A DNA stretch of 64,000 bases, taken from positions 2,418,001 through 2,482,000 of the forward strand of contig JAJOHG010000001.1 in the NCBI GenBank assembly GCA_021029095.1, given 5' to 3'. Positions 21,211-32,882 of the stretch are shown piece by piece. Each line of letters begins with the position of its first letter. Position 1 is the stretch's first letter. The position numbers and the translations under genes were made by a program. The DNA is from Phellopilus nigrolimitatus (lineage: Eukaryota > Basidiomycota > Agaricomycetes > Hymenochaetales > Hymenochaetaceae). The notes below the pieces were generated by a model. That model worked only from the letters and a program-made list of their open reading frames with translations, searched no databases and had not been told where the DNA came from.

Positions 21211-22976
21211 TTATGTACTTGGACCAGGCACTACATCAGTGCTTGTCTCTACACCCTCACTTCCACTGGGGCGCCCATTCTCAGAAGTGCTGCCTGCAGT
21301 GCCTGAGTCACCCATACCTAAGAAGATCATATCTATCTCCTCCTGGTTAGACGCGTTAAAAAATTCCCCCATGTCTCCCATCCCTAGCTGGTCGTAGTCA
21401 AAGGATGCAGATGCATCCGCGTTGGAGCCATTTTCACCTGACGAAGCATTCGCTGCAGGTCCACGTGTTTCTGACGTGTTCCCTGGCGCACTTCCCTCAA
21501 CATTGAATGACGCAAACAGCGCATCTCTTTGGCTCTGGCCCTCCGACAATGCGTTTAGAAGGCTCATGTCCATGCTTGTGGACGATCCATCTTCTATAGG
21601 CAAGTTCGATCCTCGAGTTGAATTCGGACTGAACAAAGCCTCGACGTCCACATCCGCATTCGACCGCCCTTGCGATTCACCTTCTTTCTGGTCGCCAAAT
21701 ATATCAGCCGTAAGGTTAGACATGTGTGCGTCCAGGTCTATGTCGAGTTCTATTGGCTTGTCCGCTGAGTTTCCCAGCGACCCATTGGCGTTGAGAATTT
21801 GCATGCCTGTGGATGCTTGCAGATCGTCCTCGAGCGTCAGGTCGATGTCCACCTGTTGGCTCTGATTGTGACTTTGATTTTGGTCCTGCATCTGCGTGTT
21901 CTGAGTTCCAGCTCCTGCAGCAGACGCAAGGGCAGCAAGGATTTCCGGTGGAATCTCTCCCGGCGCCATCGGACGCGCCGACTTCGGTGCGAGTGTGACG
22001 GGAGACGCAAGACCCGGAATGCCGATTGAGCTGAGGGCATTCATTCCCCCCAGTGCACTGAGGTTACCGAGAGTGCCAATGTTCAGACCTGCATCGTCTG
22101 TGCTGAGACGCAGAGCGGCAGACGAAAGATCCAGTTTGAGGGGGAACGGATTCCGGTGGAGCGTGGAGAGAGAAATCTTCGATGGGCGACGCAGAGGTGC
22201 CTTTCCTGTCCCTGTTGCATTAGCGGGCGTGGCTTGTTGGACATCGCTTGATGAGGAGGTAGCATTTGTCATTTCGACATCCGTGTCGGTCGGGGCGGGT
22301 TGAGTAGCTTGTTCGCGAGCTTTCTCCGCTTCCTCCTCACGGAGGCGGTTCTCTTCTCGTGTAAGGTCACGCTGAAGGATGGCGATAGCGCGGGACTAAA
22401 ATCGTATAAGTATGTGGTGTGTATTCATGTGTATGTATGCGTGATAACTCACGAGGTGGGACTCCATAGCGTCACATATCTGGTCATATCTGCCTAACTC
22501 ATATGCGAGTGAGGAGGTCATAGACCGTGGCGGACGCGGGGCATGTCTGTGCACGCCGCTAAATGAAACGTTTGATGTTTAGAGTCTCATAGGTTGACGG
22601 GAGCAAAACGTACAGTCTCTTTGTGTCTGCATAAAACCTGAAGATTTGACCAGCCGTCACCGTTGTGTTCTATGAGTAAATACATTCACCATTGTTCCTC
22701 TCTGGTACAGTTTAAATCGGATTTGTATACCTTCAAACTTTCTTCCAGCGCGCCCATCTCTGGTTCAAGGATCGCTTGCGGCTGAGGCGGGGGTGGTGGG
22801 GGCATAGCAGTCGCGGTTTTCTCCTTCTCCTTGTTGCGGTCTTCCTTGTCCTTCGACTGCTGCTTGTTCCTATCCTTCGCTGCAGTAGAATCGACAGCGC
22901 CAGGGACAGCTGTAGACTGTTTATTACGTGCATGTGTACCTGGCCGTCCTGTCGTGGTCGAGGCTTTCGGAGGCAT
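21211..22976 (-). CDS. Hypothetical low-complexity nuclear-type protein
   Basis: Exons: 22976-22731, 22669-22614, 22558-22453, 22395-21211. The N-terminus is basic, rich in Lys, Glu and Asp, with a run of seven Pro. The middle has a compact conserved-looking part (TAGQIFRFYADTKRL, SLAYELGRYDQICDAMESHL, AIAILQRDLTREENRLREEE) that should be helical with a short coiled coil. The C-terminal 350 residues are acidic, rich in Asn, Gln, Ser and Asp, with motifs such as VDIDLTLEDDL and IELDIDLDAHM that could be transactivation or SUMO-binding stretches. The layout recalls fungal Mediator tail subunits (Med2 type), but I cannot show this and give no symbol. Confidence 0.7.
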
Positions 22977-23380
22977 TTTTCCCGAGGGTAGAGCTGCGCG
23001 TTTCACCTCACACGCGACAATGAGATGAGTGTGTTTCTCGGATTTTTCTGACCGAACGCTTAACGACGCGAGAATGAGATGGGGTTCCGTCGCGAACTTA
23101 AGGTGCGTGCTCAAATCGCCGATCTACTGAACGAGCTGATTGTCGACTTTCTCACGCTCCGCACGCGCCTTGTTGCCTTTCTAGGACATGCCGCGCTCGC
23201 TGCCACGGAGCGATACCCGCTCGTTCACAACAGGTGCTGCTGCACTCTTTGCTTGCTGTCTGTGGTTCTCCTGTCTCCAGCTTCTTGGGACATCTGAAAT
23301 AAAGAACGAAGTTACGAAACAGTGCATTTCGACTGTTTAGGTCAGCTTCGGGGGTTCACTGAGGTCTTCAGTTCAATGAC
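22977..23380. promoter_or_regulatory. Divergent promoter region
   Basis: This is 404 bp between two divergent start codons (the low-complexity protein and the UVRAG homologue). Frames that cross it have no codon signal. I identify no specific binding site. Confidence 0.45.
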
Positions 23381-26300
23381 ATGCAAGCCTCCACTCCTGC
23401 TGGAGACTCCACATTAACAGACGATGGCATTTCAAACCTCGCTTTACCCCAGGTATGCCGCCTCTTATCATTTTTCGAGTGTAAAACGCTTCAGCTTGTA
23501 AACAGCCTTGTCTTCGGCACATTTCTTCCATACAAGTCCGCAATCTTTCGCCCTATCCTGCACGCGACACGGTTGCGTCTGTGCTTACGCAACGCTCCAC
23601 CGTCACGCCTGCAGGCGCAAGCTCTGGCTCCGGTTTGGCATCTGACGATGCCGACATTCTCATTGGCCGCCGCAGGAACCGTAGAATATCGTCGACTTCA
23701 GTCGGGACGCTGAAAAGTATTCGTGATGAACATGAACACGACGTGACGCCAACGTTAGAGACGCCTAGCTCGAGGAACCGGGCAAACTCGAGGGCCAGTG
23801 TACATGCACCGTCGATCTCGTCAAGTCCCCCAACTAAGAGACAGCCTCATGCCGTTTCTACCGGGACATCCGCCACAATACGTCAGAGGCCGCGAACGGC
23901 ATCTCAGGGATCTGTTTTTGACCCTTCTATTTCACCGACTTTGAAGCCCTTCCAAACCTCCTCAGGGACTTTTTCTGAGTCGACTTGGCCTGCGGACTCG
24001 TTGAGCTCTCAGGCGGATCTTGAGAAAGTAATCTGGTCCCGCTTGGTTGAGACGTTCTTAACGATTACCTTACCAGAAGGTGATGTGCACACGCTTGCCT
24101 CACCAACTCCAAGCTCGTCTACAAGTACTCAGACTAGCACAAAGAAAGGGTCTATCCCCCCGCAACGTCCTAACGGTGCCATAGATAATCAACGGGCTAA
24201 TGCTTCCTCACCGCATACCGGCACCCGGCACTTTCGTCAGGCAGCATCTACATCAACACTGACAGCCGGTAAAACACGCTCTCGAAACTCTTCCCCCTCA
24301 GTGTCATCTAGTGATGCTGCTACCACGTCACCCGCGTCCTCCGCTTCTCCTCAGAAAACAACTTTTCCGCGCTCTCCTCCCCTTACCCCGCCGCCCGTTA
24401 CACCTTCTAACACGACTTCCGTACCGATATTCCTATCCTCACTTCACGGGCCGTCGACGAACCCGAGATTCGAGCTAGATCCAGAGGATACTGCTTTTGC
24501 AAACTGGGCAGATCTATCCGGAGACAGGGCGGTCGTGCGCCTATGGGGACACGTTGGGACAGAATGGGGTCACTGTGTAAAAGAAGTAAATGGCAAGGGA
24601 AAGGCGAAGCAGCATGCAGTAGAAGACGGTCCTTCCGAGCGGGAAGATGGTGAATGGAGGGTGCTAAATACGTGGGATATTAAGCTATCGGACTTGATTC
24701 CTCTTCCTGATGATGTGAGCTTATCTTTCGTTCGGAAAAACATTATTGTGTTCATTTTTTCCCAACCAATTACAGCTCGCTGAACACCTGTGGAAGCTCC
24801 CCGCGAACACCGCCGTCATTACTCTCGCATCGTCGGACCGCGCATACTACATACCTTCTTCTCTTATTGGCATGTCTCCGGCGCCCAGTCGTTCACACTC
24901 TCCGGAATACAACTCCGATACGGAAGTCTCACGCAGGGACGCCAGTCGTGAGCTGCCTCGTGCCTTTAAGCGCGGCCGACAACGCAAGATACGCAAGGGG
25001 CTGAAAAGCACAAACTTAAATGAGCTGGTCAGGTGCGGCTTCTTTTCTTCGTTTTGGTCTGTGTGCGCCTTTTTATTAGCAAATCGTCAGACTCGTGTCA
25101 CTGCAGGCATCACTATCCGACGCGCAAAACTTGCTTGGCGAGGTCTTACGCAGCTGTGACTGGATCATAGAGAGCGATTTAAATGGCGTGATTGTATGTT
25201 AACCCAAGCACCAAGAAGTCTCGACTGATGTGCTCTTCTTTTTAATGGTAGCGACGTGAGGCTTCAGAGCGTGTATACCGTCTACAGTGTTTGCAAGAAC
25301 GGCGGGACATCTTGGATGATAACATAAAGTCGAGTTAGTAACATGTCTACGAACACGCATATTTTACCTAACGTTTACTTCGCCTTATAGCTCGGGACAG
25401 CATAACTTCACGTAGAGAGCAGCTTCGCCAGCGGCGTATGAAGCTGGCCGAAGCAAGGGCTTTGCATGAGGATGATTTACTGACGGAGTTCGATGCCGGT
25501 GTACGATTGGCCGACGAGAAGTGTGTTGGAATTACAAAAATTGTGGACCATCCGCACGACTAATATCTTACGCAGGAAACGCGTTCAGGCGCTTAGGGAC
25601 CAAATTGAACCTATTCGGACCGTGCTGCTCTCAACGCTGGCATTCGTCTTTCCCATCGAACTGCTTTCGCCACCCGATCTGCTGTACACCATCCTCTCCG
25701 TTCCTCTGCCAATCCCGTTGCAGGGCACAGATCCCGCTCCACCGTTATTTCTACCAACGTTCAGTGCCGTCAATGAGGACAGCGTAGCGACGGCACTCGG
25801 TTACGCAGCAGTTGTCGTGCAGCTCATGGCGGCATACTTATGTCGTGGACTCGTGTATCCTGTTACGTATGTCGGGAGCAGGAGCCTCATCAAGGACCCC
25901 ATCTCGGCGATGATGGGGCCACGCATGTGTGTCACTTTTTTTGGTCTATTCTATACCCTTTGAAATCCTACGAATAATGAAAGGGAGTGTTGAACTAACT
26001 ATTTATTTATTTATTCAGGTTCCCGCTATATTCGAAGGGTGTTGACACGTATCGCTTCGAGTATGCGGTCTTTCTCCTGAACAAGGACATTGAAATGGTG
26101 GGCGTGTTTATTCGTTTTGCAATTCAGGGGTCCCTTTGCTGTTGCTGTTGATAGGCCACCGAACTGATTCTTTTATCTTTTATTTCTTATTTTCTCTTTG
26201 GAATAATTCCAGCTCATGGCCGACCGCAATCTTCGAGCCTTGGATCTCCGCCACACGCTGCCAAATCTGAAGAACCTGCTGCTGACGCTTACCAGTGGCG

Positions 26301-27381
26301 AGAGCGCGTTGCCTAGGTAAGTTATCTATGGAGAAGCTTGAATTCCCCTACCCCACCTTTGCGATCATTGTCTCTTCGACAAATTTTTTGTTGAATTCAT
26401 TTCCCTACGCGAGAGGGACGCAAACTTACCACCACCACTTGCCTTGACTCAATCGCACCGAACTTTACTGGATGGAATAAATGTGTAATCGTGCACACGT
26501 GCCACACTTCGATACGCTGATACACAAATGCACGTACGATCGGAACAAACTTGGGCCCTCGAAGATCGCGAATGCTACCGTCGCCGTCAGTAGTCTCAAT
26601 TACTTCCGGCCTGCAGTCTCCGGCTACCACTCCGGCTGAAGACATTGTCCCACCGCCACTAACGCTGGACGACTCGTGCACCACGCCAAAGCTCTCGCCG
26701 GCGGTGCTGCCAGCCACCGAAGCAGACCCTGCTGCGGATGATGCGCCTGTCGTGTCGTCTTCCCACACCGCAACGAGCAGTAGCGCTGGAGACACAACGA
26801 GCCGTGCGCGTGTGCCACGCATTCAGATCCAATCGTACCTTGGCTTCGCGCCGCTGACATCTATGTGGCGCTCACGTTATTCGTCCAGCCCGGATGCCAG
26901 GAAATCGGCCGTAAATGCGGCGGAGGGGATGACCGAGGAGTCTCTCGGGGCTGCGCCTGAGGACGCTCCGAGTCCCCCCTCATCTTCCACTTCCTCGTCT
27001 TCGGACGCATCGGGCGTCTCTGACTCTGCGCTAACCGACGGCGGGGTAAGTACTGCACCAACCTCCATGCAGGAAGAGTACGACGAGAATGAAGACGAGG
27101 ACGACCGGCGCACGGTTCGGGGCGCGTCGACGCCGGTCACGCCTGTGGCTGAGACCGGGCCTGACGCATCGTCCTTTGGCATCATGGGCCTCGACAATCT
27201 CGAGGTACAGATCTGTCACGATGTAGGCTCCAACAAACATGCGCTTACTTCCACGCCTCTGGGCGACGACCGCGAAGTCCTAGACTCAGATGCGGAGAAG
27301 TACCGGGACGCGAAGGGAGAGGATGCTACCGCGATCTCTGTAGAAGCGCAGGCGCAGGCGGTTGTCGCGCACGTAGGATGA
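23381..27381 (+). CDS. UVRAG/Vps38-like subunit of the class III PI3-kinase complex
   Basis: Exons: 23381-23452, 23506-24714, 24776-25032, 25091-25193, 25252-25333, 25391-25520, 25576-25926, 26019-26097, 26213-26316, 26565-27381. After a start followed by SSIQVRNLSPYPARDTVAS and a Ser/Pro-rich insert there is a C2-like part (ADLSGDRAVVRLWGHV). Then come a coiled coil (LQERRDILDDN, REQLRQRRMKLAEARAL, VRLADEKKRVQALRDQIE) and a BARA-like C-terminal part with MFPLYSKGVDTYRFEYAVFL. This is the order of the UVRAG/Atg14 family. Vps38/UVRAG joins Vps34, Vps15 and Atg6 in complex II for endosomal sorting. The last exon adds a long acidic low-complexity tail after a 248 nt intron; that join is the least certain. 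Confidence 0.88.
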
Positions 27382-28562
27382 TACAAAGCTGCTGACTACT
27401 AGAGTAAGCTATTCGTGTATTAGAGAGGGGAAAAGTATTTAGAATTTAAAAAAAAGTAAAACATTGAAAGTGATTATGGTTGAGGTGTTGACTTTTGGGC
27501 GATCCGCTGGCCCAGGGTCAGTTGCGTGAGCGAGATACGCGAGACCCGGCACGATCTGATTCAGAGATCTCTCCGAGGAGGCGAGACCTACTTTATGTGC
27601 GCATATATATTAGAGGCGTGCGGGTGTATGTGTCGTATTGTGCGGAAGAGTCTCCGCGCATAATTCTGATTGCTTTGCTCTGATTCAATTTGACCACATA
27701 CATACAGTCGAGATTTGACGGTAGTACTCTGACGCAATGGAGAGGCATCCGTGTACCAAAATCGAAGAAAAAAGAAATAAAAAGTAGGCGAAGGCGGCGA
27801 TGTGTTTGTGTTCTGATGGGGACGAAAGAAGGAGAAGTAGGAAAATTCAAAACGCTACTTCATTGTATGATTATGTATAAGCATGTGTGTACTTTAGAGG
27901 CTAGCGCGGCTGTCACCACGGCGATACGGGGGACGGGGACTGCGCAAGCGTCTTGGAAAGAATAGAAAAAGAGAAAGAAACACAGAAGAGGGATAGGCAG
28001 GAAATCTTGCATCTGAGGAGAAAAAAGAGAAAAAAAGAGAGAAAAAAAAGAGCGGAAGAGGCGGGAAAAGCGCGAGAGAATCAAAAGGGGTGTGACTTGT
28101 GTGAAGAGAGGCGCCGTGGTCCAGCCGCCCAGCTGAGCCGCCCGCTGCTTCGGGTAACCGTTCGGCCGTCTCATATATATATATATATTATTTCGCTTCA
28201 ACTCCCTGTCCTCACCCCTTCTACTACAAGTCCCCGACAGATATCCTGGTCCGTCCCACATCGTCCAGCTCGTCCGACCGCGTCTTGCTCACCTCCTACC
28301 TCCACAGCTCGCCGTTGTATCACCAGTTCTTTTAGACAGGCAGAAAATTTTACCCCATTTTCTGGTGAGCAGCGTGTCAGCTATCACTTTTTTTCTGCTT
28401 CTCGTAACTCGAGTCCGTGTGTCTGTTGCTCACCCTCGCATCCGTCTCCCATTGCTCAGGACCACCGTTGTGCAACTAGGTTATCTTTTTATATTCGACA
28501 ATACTCCGCAGCTTTTTCTCTCCTTCGCTTGCCCGGAAATCTTTTCTTCAAATTATATCACT
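27382..28562. promoter_or_regulatory. Intergenic region and pyrimidine-rich leader of the PUF gene
   Basis: No gene is visible. From about 27960 to 28080 the plus strand is almost pure purine (GA-rich). At 28172-28189 there is an (AT)n tract. From about 28200 to the start codon at 28563 the sequence is pyrimidine-rich, a common feature of strong basidiomycete promoters and leaders. Confidence 0.5.
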
Positions 28563-31500
28563 ATGAGCGCTGCTTTGAACCCTTCAGCTTCCCCCACCGA
28601 CTCCCGTGCCTCCGACGAGCGCAAGCAGAGCCCCCCTGCTTTTCTCGACCTGGCCGACTCGGTGCGTGATCAGCCGCCCCGTTCAGCCATGCGTGCGACG
28701 CGATCTGACGCACCTACCCTGCAATCCCTTTCCATTTTAGGCGGCTAGACTGGGAACTAATATGCCCGATATTTCAGCAGTATGTTCCATTCGTTACGCC
28801 CCCTCGTTTCCCCACCTTTCTTACCCTTATTCGTTTCACCCGGAAGCGTGTCGAGCTAAAACGCATGGAGCATGAGCGTCAGCGTCTCATCCAGCGAAAA
28901 ATATTCGAGGACCAGATGCGCGCTCTCGAGCAGCAGCAGCAGCAGGAGTTGCTCAGCATCCCCGTCGACAATACTACGGGCCTCCAGCACCTAGCTGCTT
29001 CCGCGCCCACGACACCCCCGCGCGTCAATTCGTCTATCGTCCCGGGCGAGCACTCTTCGTCCATGTTCGCGCATAGCCGTTTCGTCGACCCGGCCGCGCT
29101 CTCGAGCGCTGTTGGCGCAGGCGCGGACAATCGCAAGTCCGTTACGTACGCGCCTGGTACGCCGGATGGCACGCAAGCGGGTCTCGAGGTGGCTGCGAAT
29201 GGCTCCGCGTACGCCCGTGCCGGGGCCAAGTCCATGCCCGCGAGCAGGCGCACCTCTGCCAGCGAGCATGACGAGGAACTTTCGAACCATCTTCAGGGCC
29301 TTTCGATGCACGATGGTCATGGGTCTCCGATGTCAAATGCCGCTCCGCAAATGATCGGAAGGATTAATGGGGGTTACCCCGGCGGGAATGAGGGTGCGAG
29401 ATATGTTGCGAATGGCTCTGGGTACAACGCGGGCATGCTTTTGGATGAGCAACTTGACAAGGAAATGCAGAGTATGTGTCTGTATTTTATTTGTGTTTCG
29501 TGGATTCCGTATATCTTTTTCTCTGAAAAGTGGCTTACTATGTCGATGAAGATGCCATGAGACATTTACCCATTTCCGACGATGATAAATTTGCCATGTC
29601 GAAGGGAGAGTTCAACAAGGTAAATAATTTATACAGGTTTCTAGAGTATTATTGCTGACATTTTTTCAATCAGCTTTCTACGTCATCGGCCGCGTTGGAT
29701 CTCGCGCCGCTATCTCAGACGCCTCCGCGTGCGTCTTTCCTTCAGCAGGCGCGCGAGAAGTCCTCTGAGTGGCCCCAGTTCACGAGGGGACAGGATGGCG
29801 TTACTTCGCGCAATGACCGTCGCACTGGTACGCCCCAGCTCGGCGGCGGCGGCATGCACTCTGGCCTAGGCGGTGACTTGCAGAGCAAGCTCTCTGGAAC
29901 GGTCTCCGCATCTGCGACTCCACACCTGCAGACGCCGGGCGCGTCGCGCCGCTCGTCTCCCCTCGGCATTTCGAACCTCAGCCTCCGCACGGACGTCTCG
30001 CAGTTCATCAAGACGCCGGGCCCGGGCACGCCCCAGTCGAGCACCGACGCGCACTCTCTCGGCAGCCGCCTCGTGCACAGCGCGCTCGACGGCCCCGCGA
30101 GCGCGGGCGACCTCGGGTCGTCCCTCGCGCGCATCTCCCCGTCGCAGTACGACAGCCCGCTCACGTTCGGCTCGTCGCACAGCCTTGAGGACTCACTCCA
30201 GAACCAGTACGACGTCGACTCGATCTACCTCAACAACCAGGGGATGGAGAACGGCCGATTCGGTGGCTATGGGCTCGACTCCAACGGACGCCTCAATGGC
30301 ACTGGCTCGGCGGGTGGCTCGACCGCGCTCTACCATCACCACGGTTCCCGCTATGGGCTGTCGTCTATGGGTGCCCGCCTGAGCGGCCCTGACAATAAGA
30401 TGAATGGGCTGCACGGCCCGAAGCACAAGCGCGGTGATATCGACCGTGAGTGTGAGTCCAGTCAGTGTTGCCACGAAATCTTGTCTGATTGAATAATTAT
30501 TTACCAATTTACCCTTCCCATTTTAGTCAATCGCTTTGCGGGAACTCGTCTAGAGGAACTACAGGGCGAAATTGCTGGCCTTTGCAAGGACCAGCACGGC
30601 TGCCGCTATTTGCAGAAAAAGCTCGAGGAAGGCGTGCCGGAGCATCGCGACATGATTTTCCGCGAAACGTTTGGTCACTTCGCGGAACTTATGACCGGTA
30701 AGAAATACACTTTCTCGGTATTTTTCTTAAAGTTCGGTCTTTTAAATTAATGACTATAATACAGATCCCTTTGGCAATTACCTTTGCCAGAAGCTTCTCG
30801 AGTATTCGACGGATGAGCAGCGCAATGTTATCTGCGAGTCTGTCGCGCAGGACCTTGTCAACATTTCGCTCAACATGCACGGCACGCGGGCCGTGCAAAA
30901 GATGATTGATTTTCTCTCAACACAGCGCCAGGCAAGTACTGGGTCTCGCTCCTTAATTTCTTTATATTGCTTACGCGCGGGCGGAAGCAGGCTGATCTTA
31001 GATACAATGCTCAGATTCACTCCATCATCGTCGCGCTGAGTCTGCATGTCGTAGTCTTGATCAAGGATCTCAACGGCAACCATGTTATTCAGAAGTGTCT
31101 GAACAAGCTGGCACCTGAGGATAATCAGGTGCGTTTTGACGTTGGCAAAAAGGCGTGCCGTAATAAAGACATCTAATACTTGACATGGCTTAGTTTATCT
31201 ACAACGCGGTTGCGGCGAACTGTGTCGAGGTTGCGACACACCGCCACGGCTGCTGTGTCCTTCAGAGGTGCATCGACCACGCATCTGATCACCAAAGAGT
31301 GCAGCTCGTGAACGAGATTACGTACAACGCGCTGACCCTCGTTCAGGACCCGTATGGCAACTACGTAAGTTTGCTCGGCGTCGCATCGTGGTTCCTTTCG
31401 CTAATGCAGCTTTTTCTCGAAGGTTGTTCAATACATCTTAGACCTAAACGATAATCGCTTCAGCGACGCGGTCATCCGCCAATTCACGGGCAACGTGTGC

Positions 31501-32281
31501 GCCCTGTCCGTGCAGAAGTTCAGTTCGAATGTCATCGAGAAGTGCATTCGCGTCGCGGAGCACAACACGCGCAAGATGCTCATCGAGGAGCTGCTGAACC
31601 GCACTCGTCTCGAGAAGCTCTTGCGCGACTCGTTCGGCAACTACTGTGTCCAGACTGCTCTCGACTACGCAGAGCCTAACCAGCGTGCCCTGCTCGTCGA
31701 GGGTATCCGTCCGATCCTCCCCTTGATCCGGAACACTCCGTACGGCAAGCGCATTCAATCAAAGCTGCAGCGTGAGCAAATGGAGCTGGCGAACGCAAAC
31801 GGAATCAACCACTACGGCGGGCACTACACTCAGCAGCAGGCGATGATGAATCTCGCACTCGCGAATCAGGGTCTCGGCAGCCAGGCCCAGCACCCGGGCA
31901 TTGCGCAGCGGGGCCCCTATTGCAGGCTCTCTGCACCCCTCGAACCAGATGGGGGACGTATACGGCGCGCGCACATCGCTCTACGGGCTTCCTCAGAACG
32001 GCGCTGCCGCCACTGCCGGCTTGCACGCCCAGCAGGCGTTGCAGCTCCAACACCAGCAGCCGCTTCACTCTCTTCAGCCGCAGACAATTGACGGATACGT
32101 GCTTCAGGGCAACGGAGGCCACGCGCACGGGCTCAGCTCTGGGGCCAATGGATTCGGCAGCGTCGGCGGCTTCAGCAACGGAATGCAGGTCCCTGGTGTC
32201 CCGTCCTTCGGCGCGTCGGTCAGCCTTAATGGCGGCCTCAACGACCCCTACCAGCGTTCGACTTATGGATACGGCATGTAA
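28563..32281 (+). CDS. PUF4: Puf4-type Pumilio-family RNA-binding protein
   Basis: Exons: 28563-28661, 28741-28779, 28847-29471, 29552-29619, 29674-30445, 30527-30697, 30765-30931, 30991-31128, 31194-31364, 31423-31870, 31926-32281. The C-terminal half is a full Pumilio homology domain of eight repeats. Recognition helices include KDQHGCRYLQ, DPFGNYLCQK, NMHGTRAVQK, DLNGNHVIQK, THRHGCCVLQ, DPYGNYVVQY, QKFSSNVIEK and DSFGNYCVQT, ending in NTPYGKRIQ. The series matches Puf4 better than Puf3. The N-terminus has a short coiled coil with a Gln run and a long Ser/Gly-rich region. Puf4 binds 3' UTR elements and controls mRNA decay. The intron after 30931 uses a GC donor (CAG/GCAAGT). The last intron, 31871-31925, is inferred because it restores the frame. 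Confidence 0.93.
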
Positions 32282-32882
32282 AACCAAAACTCAAACTCAC
32301 ACAGGAACGTATATATATATATGGTCTCAAGCACAAGTCAAAAAAAATGCGCATATGGTCCGCAATATGGACGAGCTTCTCCCATCAGGCTGCTCGTTGC
32401 GCTGCTCTGACGATACCATCTCCCATCTTTTTACTCGATTCTTTGACTTTGCTATCCTAACCTCGTCAAATCTGGTCTTTTAATGTTTGTTTTCGCTTCT
32501 CCGGTTGCCCATTTGCCTATCGCTAGTCTGCCACTGCCACCTATTGAACACCACCCACCAACGCATACTGTATTTCTCCGCATTCACCCCGCTACCCATT
32601 GCTTTTCTTTGTTTAAGTGCCGGACAATTCCTTTTTGATTGTCAGTGTATAGCACAGTGCTCGGTTTTCTCATTGGTCCACCAATTTGTCTAATAGCTAA
32701 CACGCTTGTCTGTCAGCCCTGTACTTATTCCACCAATTTACCTGTCATGCTTTTGCTCGTTGACTCTATTCGTGTTCATACCACTTCGGACGTTTTTTTC
32801 GTTATTTTATGTTGTGGAAACCTGACGCCAATATAGTTAGTTGACTTGCCCCTCTTGCTTGTCCCCCCTAAGTCCTCGCGTG
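32282..32882. other. Intergenic region
   Basis: This should hold the 3' UTR of the PUF gene and the promoter of the channel gene. A short (AT)n tract lies near 32312-32321. Nothing else is recognised. Confidence 0.55.

Noticed and set aside
27027..27073. Possible 27 nt intron in the UVRAG tail (GTAAGT to CAG)
   Set aside because: It is too short for this genome's introns, and the exon reads through in frame.
27960..28080. Long purine tract as a mobile element end or satellite
   Set aside because: It is simple low-complexity sequence upstream of a promoter and has no repeated unit.
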